Positions 45,580 through 57,721 of a stretch of 64,000 bases of DNA are shown here, piece by piece; position 1 is the first letter of the stretch, and each line of letters begins with the position of its first letter. A program made the translations under genes and the position numbers. The stretch spans positions 24,545,205 through 24,609,204 of the forward strand of contig NC_135361.1 in assembly GCF_051622035.1 (NCBI RefSeq), read 5' to 3'. The notes beneath the pieces are model-generated. The model saw nothing but the letters and a program-made list of their open reading frames with translations. It was not told the DNA's origin and searched no databases. Origin of the DNA: Arctopsyche grandis (taxonomy: Eukaryota > Arthropoda > Insecta > Trichoptera > Hydropsychidae).

Positions 45580-45974
45580 ATTCCTTATGTTATATTTTAT
45601 ATTTGATATTTTTACCTTATCGGCTATTATAATTGCTATTGTTTTTTTTTATGATAATGTATAAATGTATTTTTGTCTGCGTATATATGTATGTATGTAC
45701 ATATGTTTATATTTATTTTTTCATTCCCTTCTTTGTTGTTTTGTTTATAATTTGTAATTATTATTATTATCCGCTATTATATAGCTTATTATTTTTATGA
45801 TTGTGTTGAATGTGTTGTTTGTGTATATATAAACATATGTTTTGTTTTTGTTATGTCTAATTTCTTTAGTTATTATTTTGTTTTTTTTCTTTTCTGTTAT
45901 ATTTTTGACCATTCTGGCGCATTAGGAATTCCTGTAATGCTACAATGGTCCAAACTGGTTAAATAAATAAATAA
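45580..45974 (+). mobile_element. LINE 3' UTR with terminal stem-loop and AATAAATAAA tail
   Basis: T-rich sequence of the kind seen in LINE 3' UTRs ends in an imperfect stem-loop (ACCATT...AATGGT, about 45909-45948) and then TTAAATAAATAAATAA. The terminal motif GGCGCATTAGG...TTCCTGTAATGC (45916-45940) also occurs in the tails of the SINE copies at 1512 and 57029. The left border is not defined and no reverse-transcriptase codons are present. Confidence 0.55.
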
Positions 45975-48900
45975 CTGCATCGAATTCATTGAGTTCAGTT
46001 ACTATGCAGTTATTGTTGTTGTTTATTATCCAGCCAAATTCTCATAAACGAAACTTGAATTAAGTTGTGATTTGTTCATTATAAAAAAAAATGATTGAGC
46101 AGGTTTTTTATATATATTTTTTATAAATTTGAATTGTATTAGTGACCAGTAATTGTAAATATCTTTAATCTTGTATATGTATACATATGCATGTATATGG
46201 AGTACGTTTAAAATACTCTTTTTCGAGGACAGAATATGTGCCCATTTTATTAAAGTGAATTGTAATACACTTAAAATACAATAAATAAATTTTTGATTTT
46301 TTATAAAATAATCGAATGGAAATTATAGTAAATTAATTTTGAACATACGAACAATCGAAAATTCGATAGTATAATTTGTGCAATTTGTTGATTAAAACAC
46401 GCTTCTTAATTTATTTTTTTGGTAGTTTAAATTATAGAAACAATGATGTTGTGCAAGTATTTTATTGTTTTAAATTATAATATTATTGTTTTGTATTTAA
46501 TTTTATTGTTTTAAATTACAATACATAAAAATTCCATCATATGTTAATATAATATTTAAAGTTATATTACTATGGTTGTTTTGTTTTCAAATTGTATTTA
46601 AAAAAATAAAAAAATGCATCATTATATCAATAGTAATCACTTTATAGAAATATTTTACAAGAAAGGTGTGTCAATATCCGGAAAAATCCCGGAAAAGCGT
46701 CTGCGCGTCCTCGAACTCGCGCGCTGACCGACTCGTAAAAATTTTGATTCAGGCGCCATACAGAGCACTAAATTTGTGCTAAAATTGGCATCGTCATTTA
46801 CACAAAAGATGTTTTCAAGGTCGCTGATAAAATAAAGGAATTGATCGTTTCGATTGCGATTTTTACGCGCGTTTATTGCTTCATCAGGTATCGTCGGAAA
46901 GTGTGGATCCGACTTCCCAGCCCCAAGATCGCTTCGGAATTTATTCCCTCAATAAAGATACGAGATATTGCTTCGCTCTCGGATCCTGTGCTTCTCAAGC
47001 TGCGATGTCACTCGGGTACAACGCGACACTTTGACGCGGTTCGGGTTTCGGTCGCGAGCCACAGTTTGACGGTGCAAGTCGGCGCCGAGAGTGATTTATT
47101 CGCCCGCATAAAAGTTTAACTGCGACGAAGTGATTTCTTTTTCGTACGCGCAGTTCTCGCATTAAATTTGGAAGCGTCCTTCTATTTGTGCTCCATAGAG
47201 TGGACTTTTATGGCTTTATCGCGGAAGAAATGCCAATAAACACCGTTTTACATCTTTTCGTCTGCATAAAGATTATTTTGATAATAATAACGGGCGACAA
47301 ATATATTATTATTGTGTTTTTATGTTCAATGTTCAATCGTTCCAGAGGTCTCTATTAATTTGTCCTGTCGACGGATTTTTGTCTGCTCACTTTTTAAATA
47401 AATTATGTACGTACATACATACATACATATGAACATACTTCATACATATGTATATGCACTTTTTGTGAAAACTTTAACAACCTCTATAGTGGTGAAACTT
47501 TTAATTATATATTTTTTTCTTTCGAAATGGACACATTTACATATATGTATGTATGCTGGGTATAACGATTAGCAAAGAATTAACGATTACTATAGAAAAT
47601 TCTAAGAAAATTAAAATGTTGAAGAAAATGATGAGTTTTGTATGACAATGTATTAAGGTATAAGCAAAACGTATTAAATGACTTATTTTAATAAAAATGT
47701 TTTAATGAATATTGTTATGCTAGGAGGAAAATTTATGATTTATTTTTATTTTTTTTTGCTTTTGAATTATACATACATATAATTGTTAGTCGTTATTTAT
47801 TAAGTAAGATCCTATTCCTAGATTATAATTCCTCATTATATCACATTAATCCGTGTTGTATCAACTATTTCTGTAATTCCTTTTTATATATGTAGATCTT
47901 TTTTTTTTTATTTTTTGCATATCTTGCTTTAAATTTATATTTTTTGATAATTTTTCTCAGTAATACACATATCCCATATCTACCATTATTTAATGCTTTT
48001 ATTTTTGTTTTTATTTTATTTTTTTCATTGTTATTATTAATCTTTAGAAACTTTTTGATGTCAATGTTATATAAGCTTTTTGTTTCTGTTATTATTTTCA
48101 AGTCAATAAACGTTTAAACGTTTTTTTCCGCGCTGAATATTACATATATGTATATGTATTATGAAATTAAAATATGTACTAATTGGGATCGGATTGTTGA
48201 ATATTTTTATCAACATATTATTATTAATATGTATTTTTTCTTTTTTTTTTTTGTAATAATATGTACATGTAAAAATGAATATATAATTGTATGCTTTATT
48301 TTATAGTTTATGACCTATTCCAATTCAGATTTCGATTTGTATTGCGAAAGTGTTTGACAGCTTGGATTAATTTTACTCAATTCCTTATTCGATTTAATAT
48401 TGAATGCTAATTCTAAATGCATTCCAGTTAATTCGTAATAAAATTTATCTACAGATATAGTTCTGAATCATATATCTCGATAATGAATGTCGTCTATAAT
48501 TAAATTTATACGACGATAAATTTCAAAGATTACTCACGATAGTTAAAATAAATGATCCGATACGAAAGTTGGCTTAAATTGAAATACGACCATTTGTCGT
48601 AATTACCGATATTATAGAAAAGGTTTTAACAATCACGCTACGTTAATTTACGATCAGGTTTTATTACGACGATTGTTGATGGGCTTTAATACCCTGGAAA
48701 GGTTAATTAAACAGAATCGTGGCACGAATTCCATAGAAAAGACGCTTCCTGTTCCTGCTTTTCAAACGAATAAAATTAAAAACCTCCGCATAAACTTTCA
48801 ACTGACCGTTTCAACTCCGAGAAAATATTCTATAATAAAAAAATACGCACATACGCACAGTCGTATATAAAGTTAAATGACTACCATAACCGTTCCGGAC

Positions 48901-50066
48901 ACGAAAAAAAACCACTTTTATGATAGTGTTAAATAAATTAAAGCACACTGAACACGTTTCCCATATACTAACGGATCCGTTACAACACGAAAATATGCTC
49001 GTAATATATTTTTCGGTAACGAATAAATTTAAGAATTAAAAAAAAAATCCCCTCCCCTTAAATAAGTTTAATTCGATTATTTATATACATATTGTAATAT
49101 ATGTATTATTCAAAATATATTATTCGGGTACGTATCTCTATATGTAATAATATGACATTCTTTCATAATTTACAATTTTATAAAATCGTATGGTAATTTG
49201 AATTCGATACACATGTGCACATCGAGACGCGATCTCAAGATCACACATGTCATTTTTTTTAAACGTTTCATAATTTCAATAATGGATTTCCGCGATTTTT
49301 CCACCTCGGCACTGAATAAATAAACATCCGCGTTTATCATCACACATATTATATGTAGTATACTCGTTTAGAATGTTATATAAATGTGTTGTATGTGTAT
49401 CGAATAGACGGTCGTCAGTCGTTGCCCGTCTAATTGGTCAATAATTGATGACTGTGCATGTGCGAAATGAACGATCGGATAACGCGTCATTTTGGGCAGT
49501 TTTGATGTTTCCCAAAAGTCGTAAAGAAAGTGCTCGTTATGAATTATTTATTTGGTCTCGTACACGGTGGTGTCTAGTGGTGTGATTTTGTATTCGCGTA
49601 ATGTCTCATCAATTTTGGTGGTAATATTTAATATGCTCGGTCGACGTTCAGTTTTTACGTGTGAAGTTGACGTGTTTGGAATATATGTATGTACGTATGT
49701 TGTGTTTTTTTTTTGTTATCTATTTATTTATTTATTTTATTCAACGCATTGGGTGTAAATCATTTTTATTTGAATCGATTGTCATTGTGTTTTTACTATT
49801 GAGATTTTCTTTGTCAATTTGTAATGTTAAAATTATAGTGTGATTTTACGATACGTACATATGTACATATTTAACGTATAATATATTACTCGATGACTTT
49901 ATGAAGAAATTCAACTTATAATACTTACTTTTAGACTGGTTTTTGATTGTTGTAATTTTAATGAATTCATCAATTGGAATTCCACCTACAACTTAGGTAA
50001 CTCTTATTTTAAATAATAACAATGAACTGTTCAATTTGATTACATTGAATTGTTAATAGTTGTGTA
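45975..50066. other. Long non-coding stretch
   Basis: A GC-richer patch at 46685-47120 holds a 92-codon plus-strand frame (46841-47119) without any recognisable domain; it could be a conserved non-coding element. TATG/ACAT runs lie at about 47408-47452. Poly-T and A-rich tracts at 47860-48110 create a lysine-rich frame on the minus strand that is not a gene. Nothing else is supported. Confidence 0.48.
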
Positions 50067-50406
50067 CAGTGACGTGCCTAGACTATGTAGCGGGTCTTTT
50101 TTTCAAAATATGATTTTCAAATCATTTTTGTTTCATAATAACAATATTATAGAGAGATTTTTATATTATAAATTTATTCCGAAACACAAATATATTGAAA
50201 TGTATTATAAATACAAACAAATTAATAAAACAAACATTAGAACGCACCCATCTATGTAGGTTAGAATTCGTGGTCTATTTTTGAACGGTAAATTGTTTGT
50301 TAAATTTACAAGTTCTCCAAACATTTTTCTAATTCGGTTTGCCGTCTTTCAACATGTGCCGCCCTTGGACGCCGCCTTATTTGCATATGCCCACAGCATG
50401 TCCCTG
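50067..50406. mobile_element. hAT-like MITE (CAGTGACGTGCC type)
   Basis: The left end is CAGTGACGTGCCTAG. The complement of the right end is CAGGGACATGCTGTGG. The flanks GTTGTGTA (50059-50066) and ATTATGTT (50407-50414) match at 5 of 8, a possible decayed 8-bp duplication. The interior contains an I-, K- and Y-rich frame that is purely compositional. Another hAT-like start, CAGTGCCATCCCCAGGC, lies at about 50533 without a visible partner. Confidence 0.52.
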
Positions 50407-51269
50407 ATTATGTTTGAATAAAGTAAAAAAGTCTTTTAAACGCTTAATTCAAATATAAATTGGGCATTAAATGTTTTTTTTGCTTATTAGGAAATATTTT
50501 CTTAAATTTTCAGTTTAAATATTATAATAAACAGTGCCATCCCCAGGCAGAAGGGCCCGAAATGGAAGTAACAAAGAAATACAAAGTTTTATTTATGTGC
50601 TTTTGTGACATTTTCTGAAATGAAAGTCAGAAAGGTGTAATTATAATCATTATTTTCACTAAACTTATATACATACATACATATATTTGTATGAAAAATT
50701 TTATATTATTATTTTTTTTTAAATAAGAAAAAACCACCAAAATTAAAAGCTTGCACAAGGAGCATCAAAACAGTAATTGGTTACGATAATGTTGGTTCAA
50801 ATAAACAATAATTGGATTACTATTAAAACTGACCATTACTTTATGAGCATTGAAATTGAATACCACCAATATTTTCACTTTCACATAAAAAATCAATACT
50901 ATTTTATTATAATTATTATTAGTATTAAATATTATTATTTTTATTATTTAAATTAATATTAAATATGTATATCTTATAATTGATGAAAGCTATAAATCAA
51001 AACCAATTTATGAAAATATGATCATTCTACTTACTCTTTCTCGCAAATAAGTCACATAATTTTATTTTTTTTAATAAACCCAAACAGCCGTTCGAATATT
51101 TTATATGTATGTATGTACATCAAAATAGATAAAACAAAACGTGTTATATTTTCGAGAACAACACGCACATTAGATTACAGACGAAACCACATCCTCCCAT
51201 TGCGCCTCGCCATTGTCATCGTCGACGTTTAGGGGATATTTCGGCACTTATTTACACACATAATTATAA
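50407..51269. other. AT-rich non-coding DNA
   Basis: No gene or complete element is visible. Confidence 0.5.
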
Positions 51270-51620
51270 TAAAATGATATCATCCAACTTGCCGAGCCTG
51301 CGAGCCAGAGATTCCGGTGAAAGTACGGCGTTCCTTCGACCGGCGATCGTCTCGTGCCAAAAGTGTTCGTCCACACCGGACACGAGACGCGCGAAAAGTC
51401 CCCCGAGAAAAGCGGAGATAGGCGGGTCGTGTCGATGATTCGATGATTTTTTCCTGTGGTGTTTGTTGTGCGTCGGTATGGTGATGCGGTGTTGGTTTGT
51501 TGTGGATGAGGTGGCGCCATTAGTGTGACATGTGAGTTTGGCCGCGCGCACCTGTGTGACTGGCCGCGCACCTGTGCCACTCAACAGCAAGGTCGCCTGC
51601 TCGCAGTCGCGTTCAGTTAT
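51270..51620. promoter_or_regulatory. Candidate regulatory islet with paired CACCTGT sites
   Basis: A CpG-rich block. Two CACCTGT E-box/zinc-finger-homeodomain-type sites (51549-51555 and 51569-51575) lie exactly 20 bp apart, each preceded by GGCCGCGC. Minus-strand frames of 108-110 codons cover it but are T-, R- and H-rich without domain character. An initiator-like TTCAGTT lies at about 51612. It could be an enhancer or an alternative promoter inside the large intron. Confidence 0.35.
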
Positions 51621-51861
51621 GATGCTGTTTATTGTTGTTTTTTTTTTTTGTTATGAGTGATTTGATATTTTCGGTCGGTTTTGGTCTGTGAATGAAAGTT
51701 GGCGTTGTTGGAGTGTAAGGTGATTTTTTTCCCGGTGTTGCTTTAATCTGTGTGTGTGTTTTAGATGTGAGGTTGTGTAGTCTTTTTGTAAATCTTGGGG
51801 AGGGTAGTGATTTTATTTTTGTAATATTAGGTAATAGTATTTACGTAGAGTTAGTCAGGAT
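51621..51861. other. T/G-rich non-coding DNA
   Basis: Contains TG-rich and T-rich stretches; no element end before the hairpin at 51862. Confidence 0.4.
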
Positions 51862-52011
51862 GCACACCAAACACGTACCTGAAGCAATGCACGCTGCAAT
51901 TGCTTCAGGAAGCATTTATTTTTCGTGCGTGCTACCATTCAAATATATTGGGTTTAATAAATGCATCCTGAAGTATTTGCAGCGTGCATGCTGCATGCGT
52001 ATTTGGTGTGC
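51862..52011. mobile_element. 150-bp near-palindromic hairpin element
   Basis: The two arms, each about 57 bp, are complementary. Both start GCACACCAAA on their own strand and contain ATGCACGCTGCAA and CTTCAGGA, then GCATTTATT. The spacer is about 35 bp. An RNA from either strand would fold into a long hairpin. This could be a MITE with very long TIRs or a hairpin-RNA source. There is no clear target duplication. Confidence 0.85.
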
Positions 52012-52053
52012 GGCCGGGCTTAGAGGTTCATAATAAAGTGCAACAAATTAAAT

Positions 52054-52586
52054 GGTCAGAATTTAAATCAACTTTTGGTCAGAATAAAAATCGAATCGTG
52101 GTCAGAATAAAAGTAATGTATGGTCATAATAAAAATAATAAATGTTTAGAACGGCCAAAAATAATGAGTATTCGGCATTAATTTTTTTTCATAGATTGGA
52201 TTAGAATTTGATTACTACTGGACTATAACTATGTATGTATGTATGTAGGTTAGGTTATGCTAGGTTAGGTTAAGTTGTCACGACGTGCGAAGAGATACTG
52301 AAATATGAGTGACAGATCGACGTTGAACATTGCAGCAGTAACAACACTAACACTGAGAAAAAATGATTTTGACCATCTTTCAGAATAATTCTTACCATTT
52401 GATGTGAATTATGACCAATCCAGTTTAAATTCTAAAAATTTAATAATAATTCCTACCAATCAGTAAACATTCTAACCATCTATATAATATTTATTTTGGC
52501 TGTTTATATTCTGACCGTTTGATATAAATTCTGACCAATGTAATGTAAATTTTGACCACAAACGTATTAAAATTCTGACCCGAAAA
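52054..52586. mobile_element. Foldback-like element: inverted arrays of GGTCAGAAT
   Basis: The left array carries GGTCAGAAT-type units at 52054, 52077, 52100 and 52122 (spacing 22-23). The right array carries the complement, ATTCTGACC and variants, at about 52390, 52409, 52452, 52475, 52512, 52534, 52554 and 52578 (spacing about 20-23 or multiples). The outermost units on both sides are the best preserved. Terminal inverted repeats made of short tandem units are the mark of foldback-type elements. The centre is AT-rich and contains TAGGTTAGGTTA runs. No coding content or target duplication is seen. Confidence 0.75.
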
Positions 52587-52680
52587 ATATGAGCTTGAAA
52601 GCTCGTCGTCCAATAAAAACTAGATCCAAAGTGTTAGTGTTCAACTTTACTATCAACGTACGTAGAACATGCATAAACAA

Positions 52681-52766
52681 TAGATAAAGTTTTGTGATCA
52701 TGACAAAACTTGAACTCGAGATTTTGACTGATTTGAACTCGGAATCAATATTGCTCTGATCACTTT
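52681..52766 (-). repeat. Repeat F, copy 3
   Basis: The reverse complement aligns over about 80 bp with 33848-33926. It lies 95 bp from the foldback element. Confidence 0.65.
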
Positions 52767-55022
52767 TGCATTGTTTACAAAAAAATTGTTTATTTATTTT
52801 GGAAATAATTTATAAACCGTTTACTTATATTTATTTCGCTGAAACCAAATAAGTTACTAAAATTTATTTGGTTTATTTGGTACTTTTCCCTCTAATAGAT
52901 CCCATTTTTATAAGTTTTGCATTTAAATTTACCAAATACAAGTTAAACCACCAAAGAAATTGAGCTGAAACTTTTTGCATGTACATATATAGGTATATAT
53001 TATATGTATAATATAATATTAAGTATGATAAATTTCATACACCAACATACATATTTTAAAAATTTTTACTTCAAACTAAAGTAGTAATTTTACTCCTAGA
53101 GTTGATAAGTTTTTTTATGTTTTTCTCCAAAACCTTTCGAGTAAATATGTAGGTATCAAATATGAGTTTTAATTTAATATAAAATACTAAGTAAATTAAG
53201 TGAAGATCAACAGGAAGTGCTAATGTATTTTTGTTCACTTAGTCTTCGACTAGTTTTTACTGTTTATTAGATACATACATACATACATATGTATGTTCAC
53301 AGCATGATTTTGGTTTAATCTTTTAGTAACAGGTATATAAAGTAATCATTATCTTTTATGCAATGTTTTCGTTAAGGTAGTGTTGGCGTTTGTAGACACA
53401 ATAGGACCATAAATATTTTCCCGTAGATTAATAGTTTATTACGAAATATTTTAATATGCTCGTATATTTTAAACATTAAATTATTATATTGCAATTTCAA
53501 CCTACTACCTATACCATTCCTTATCGAAGGCAATCGTCATCAATTACAAAACGGATCATTTATGAAATTAAATTAAATCTATAGACGATAGATTTTCGTT
53601 CGCGTCACATTATCTCTCTTTTGTCTATTGATAGTCCAAACAATATGCAGATCTATTTTCTTGGCAGCATTATCGCATGTGTCGTTTTGAACGTGTAAGA
53701 AGTGAAAGTGAACATCGTCATCCATTAGCGGATTTTTGAATTTGTCGAAGCCGATGCGGATTTTCATTGCGCGATCGACACGAATTCCGATTTTTCCAGT
53801 CGTTTCTTACATCCACACATGTGTATATCGTATCTGTGTAGCCTCGTATTTTAAACGCGATCGAGATTCGTCGATGACATAATTATTTTGTGTCCACAGT
53901 CTTAGAAACGTTCGGAATTCTTCTGCTCTGCGGCAATGATGTCGGTCCGTTTACCGAAGAATTCGCGTGGTTTTTGTTCATATTTATGAGATCGGTCGAT
54001 TTGTATTCAACGCGGTAAACTAGTGACAAATTCCCGACATACCATTCGTTCTGAAATTGTTTTATTCGAAAACGTTAACGACGTCTCTGAATCAGCGGCG
54101 ACGACGGTTAGATTGTACATATGTATGTACATATGTATATGGAAAACAGCGAAACTTTAAAATAGTATTTGCGGTTTAAATTAATTGTCAATACCGAATC
54201 GAAAATTAGTCACTAAATTAAAACCCCAATCGTAAACACTATATGAATAATAAATAAGTGATTCAGCGTATCTGACTAATCTATTTTATTGGGTGTTGAT
54301 TTGAACTGAGTACGGCCGTATTCGAGTTCAAACTTATCTCTGATTGCTTTACAAATTTTTATTGCAGTAACTGCTCTTTCATGTCACTGTTGTTTGATCA
54401 TTCGCAATGATCCATTCTGTGTTCATGCGTGCGTTTTTTTTTCACACACTCGATAATGTACGTATGTGCGTAGCTATGATAGAGTATTCACCTGCATCGG
54501 AATGCACCACTGTTGGGAATTAGGAATGCCAAATATGTTGATAAAGAAGCACAGGGAATCAAAGAATTTACATAAACAATGAGTCGGCGTGAGCCACCTG
54601 CAGCGAAGATTGTGTAACCCGAACCAGGTGTGCTCAATCGCAAAGCGAGAACTTACAATAGTAAATTTTCCACTTTTTTTTTTCAATATACCTATGTACT
54701 TAGACATCACTTGCTGGAAATGTGTAATTGTTTCATTGAGTCATTCTGAGAACTCGTCAGTTAATTATTGACTTTCATGTGCATATAAAAGCTAGGTATA
54801 CATATCTATTGTCTAATATATTATAGAACATTCTAAAACGTGTCATTATATTATGTTAATATTTGCCTAATAGCGTGTATAAATAAATATTTCTGTATCG
54901 AATGTAGATCATAATAGATATGCTAATTTATGTTAATGTAATTATGAGACTTTTATCATCCCATATTATAATCATTGCCATTTTTTGCAATGTTGTGATT
55001 CTGAAGCACATGCTTCTAGACT
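52767..55022. other. Non-coding DNA
   Basis: ACAT runs lie at about 53272-53297 and TATG/ACAT at 54117-54140. At 53899 a CAG is followed by 37 open codons ending in a stop; I examined it as a possible second exon and rejected it. No other candidate is seen. Confidence 0.48.
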
Positions 55023-55091
55023 TTTTCGGGTGGTGACCCCTTTTTATTATAAAATTCATTTGGTGATAAAAACATAAGTTGGGAACCCGTG
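55023..55091 (-). mobile_element. hAT terminus remnant
   Basis: The complement reads CACGGGTTCCCAACTTATG and later TATCACCAAATG, then GGGGTCACCACC. This matches the GGTTCCCAACCTTTTT...GGGGTCxCCACC look of a common hAT terminal region. Only one end is visible. Confidence 0.38.
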
Positions 55092-55936
55092 TTCTAAAGA
55101 CTAACTTTTTCTCAATGCTAGATGCTGAAAGTTTTATCATTCTTTTTTTGATTCGTTCTTTATTTGAAGAAAACGCTTTTATAACATAAAATATATAAAT
55201 CAGAAATATTTAATAAATATGCAAACAATTTCAAATCTTGTAGGAAAATAAAATAATATAGTCATACTAAAAAATCGTTATTATGAAATTACGGATTATT
55301 ACTTTTATTTGTGATAAGTATATATGTACGGTGAATATATGTATTTAGTTATATGGGAAATTTTATTATTTCCATAGTTTTTGAGAAAAATTTTACTTTG
55401 CGTACAATGTGTGTATATACATAAATATATTGTATATATGTACATACATATATACAATATATTTATTTATTTTCAAAACAGAAACAAACGAAATTACTAC
55501 GTATAAAAGTTTCTTGCAATTATAGCAATGAAAAAAAAAGTAGAAAAGCATTAAAAATGGTAGATATGGGATACGTATTACTAAGAAAAATGTTCAAACA
55601 ATAGAAATTTAAAGCAAGAAAAGGAACAACAAAAAGGATCAATATGAAGGGGAATGTTGTTTATAGAAGAGCAAGATTTAGTAAATAAAAAGTAATTACA
55701 GGAATAGTTGGTAGAACAAGGATTAATGTAAAATAATGAAGGATTACGAAGGATTACATGTCTGTGTGTCTCTAATAGGCTCCCAAAGCACTGAACTGAT
55801 AACTGAACTGAACAATAACTTACGATGGAACTTTCAGGATTTTTTGTATGCATGTCCGGGAAGATTACTGTGAAAAAAACGGGAATAAACGGGAAAAACG
55901 GGATTGAGTGTCATTGCAACGCTATAATTTCAAATG
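55092..55936. other. AT-rich non-coding DNA
   Basis: AATAGAAATTTAxxGCAAGAAAAGG at about 55598-55622 recurs at 59230-59254, a hint of another dispersed repeat. ACGGGAA units start at about 55880 and lead into the hairpin below. Confidence 0.42.
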
Positions 55937-55980
55937 TATCGTTCCCGTTCCCGGGAACAGAAACGGGAACGGGAACGATA
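55937..55980. repeat. 17-bp perfect inverted repeat of GGGAAC units
   Basis: 55937-55953 and 55964-55980 are perfectly complementary, with a 10-base loop. The arms are built from CGGGAA/TTCCCG hexamers, and further AACGGG units lie on both sides (55880-56000). It could be a hexamer satellite that has inverted, or the middle of a decayed inverted-repeat element. Confidence 0.85.
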
Positions 55981-56665
55981 ACGGGAACGGGAATTGCATG
56001 CGTTATTGTGGCATTGCATCTGGGTTCAGCTAGTCATTCAATAAAATAGATATTTACTACATTACGCGTCTGTTGTAATTTTTTTTATGGTTAGATGAAT
56101 AAAATTTTTTTTTAAATTATACATGTCTATGTGTGTAGACGTTAAGAATTCTGTACGATTTATTATTATTTATATTTTCGTTTGTTATTATGTAAATCTT
56201 AACGATCGATCGATCGTCCGTATGTATGTATGTATGCGCATAATTTTCCGCACTCGCAGTTTCCGTCGCGCGCGCTTTTTTCCGAGCTTTCAATTTAGAG
56301 CGCATATTTTGTCAATCTCATACATATGTATGTATACTATACATACAAAGTGGTGTCAATCAGTGAGTAGCTCATACGCAACTTGAATTCCAGTGTGTTT
56401 ATTTTCGATCTCGCGCACCGGTGGCGGTTGGGCAACCGTCTCTCCCAACGAAATGCCATAGTCCGCCTGGCGCCGTTCACTTGCGAAACCAAACAGACCG
56501 TCAGTCTGTCCGTCACACGATGGGGACTACGCCTGACTGGACTGGACTGGACTGGAGTGGACTCAGGCCACTCCACGTAACGGTCGACCCGACGACCTTG
56601 CGAAGGTGGACTGTAGAACCGTTACTAATAACAACCTTCTGTTGCATTTTGGCTGTCTCTACATA
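55981..56665. other. Non-coding DNA with a CpG-containing patch
   Basis: About 56200-56580 has a CGATCGATCG run, a TATG microsatellite, CGCGCGC and a TGGACTGGACTGGAC short repeat (near 56536-56556). Frames on both strands are short and compositional. Confidence 0.45.
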
Positions 56666-57090
56666 GCCTGCAGTATGGCTCAATAGTAGCGTGTATGTTT
56701 AACACGCTACTATTAACACAAGTGATCAGTGGGTTCGATCCGCCATACTGCTGGTTAGATTTGGGGGTATTTGTTACTCCAAATCGATCGATTCTCATCA
56801 GAGTTTGCCAATTTTATCTGATCATTGTTGAAACGGTTTCTCAAAATTGGCAAAAAATCATCTTTCCTCTTGTCACAAATATTTTGTATTTATAGACGTC
56901 TCAATAGATTAATTCTGTAATTAATTGATTCATTAATTAATTGTTATTTCGTGTTCATCAGCTTTTGGAAATACAGTGATTTATGTAATAATAAAATGCT
57001 GCATTGTTTGTAATTAATTGTTCAGGAAGGCGCATCGGCGTCTTCCTGTCAAGCTTTCTTGGTATATATCTATGTAAAAATAAAATAAAA
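56666..57090 (+). mobile_element. tRNA-derived SINE, copy S4 (full length)
   Basis: The head folds like a tRNA: a 7-bp acceptor-like stem GTATGGC (56673-56679) with GCCATAC (56742-56748), and a B-box GGGTTCGATCC next to it. In between lies a perfect 13-bp stem (56682-56694 against 56702-56714) longer than any normal anticodon arm. The body matches S1 and S2. The tail has GGCGCAT (57029-57035), then CCTGT and an AAAATAAAATAAAA end. The head differs from S1 in the D- and anticodon-arm region, so the family may have more than one head subtype. Confidence 0.86.
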
Positions 57091-57514
57091 TATGCACCTA
57101 TACAATGGTTTTTCTGCACTATCTAACCGTTGATTGTGATTGAAATTTATGCCGGTGAATGTGTTGAAGTCGTGCTGAATTATTTTCAGGTATTTTAATC
57201 AAATGAACTGCGTGAAATTTGATCCAATTTTGGTATATTTCTGATCATTTTGTTTGTCTTTGTTGTTAGTTAGTCGTTAGTCGACTCTTCAGGTAATTAC
57301 AGTTGTTTCAAAAATTTGAAAATATTGCAAGGTGTGGGTGTTTTTTAACTTTCAAGGTGATAAAATGTGACAAAAATGAATTAGTGGCTTTACACATTTC
57401 TCTCTCTACAAAATGTATCTTGTGAATACATTTTTGACATTTTTTGTGTGAACACTGTTATTTAGAGCTATTTCATGTAATATTGTTTGCGCAATCTATC
57501 TGTTAACTTCTTCA
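57091..57514. other. Non-coding DNA between SINE S4 and Helitron H6
   Basis: No feature that I can support. Confidence 0.45.
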
Positions 57515-57721
57515 TCTAATATATAATTTCGAAAGTGACTTTGTAAGTATGTAAGTATTGTTGGTTCGTAAATCCGTGACGTCGTCGAACAAATGAATAT
57601 TCCAATAAATTTAAATAAAATAAACTATTCAAATAAATTTAATAAAATGTTTACTATTAGATTGGCTATGTTTAAGTGGTTTATATTACAAATACCGAGC
57701 GAAGCCGGGTAAAAACACTAG
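57515..57721 (+). mobile_element. Non-autonomous Helitron, copy H6 (complete)
   Basis: Begins TCTAATATATAATTTCGAAA after A (57514) and ends GAAGCCGGGTAAAAACACTAG before T (57722). The 3' motif CCGAGCGAAGCCGG is hairpin-prone. Its 3' end matches H2. The copy is 207 bp, with a deletion relative to H5. A 38-bp direct repeat (AATAAATTTGCATGCACTTT twice) lies just downstream at about 57766-57830. Confidence 0.88.

Noticed and set aside
46841..47119. 92-codon plus-strand frame
   Set aside because: No recognisable domain and no splice sites that frame it; noted only as a GC-richer patch.
53899..54018. Possible second coding exon after a CAG, in a phase compatible with 45005
   Set aside because: Joined to the signal-peptide exon it would give a short protein ending in a stop after about 37 codons with no recognisable fold. 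The acceptor tract is weak and third codon positions lack the GC bias of the first exon.
56673..56748. A tRNA gene on the plus strand
   Set aside because: It has an acceptor-like stem and B box but an impossible 13-bp internal stem, and it is followed by the SINE body.
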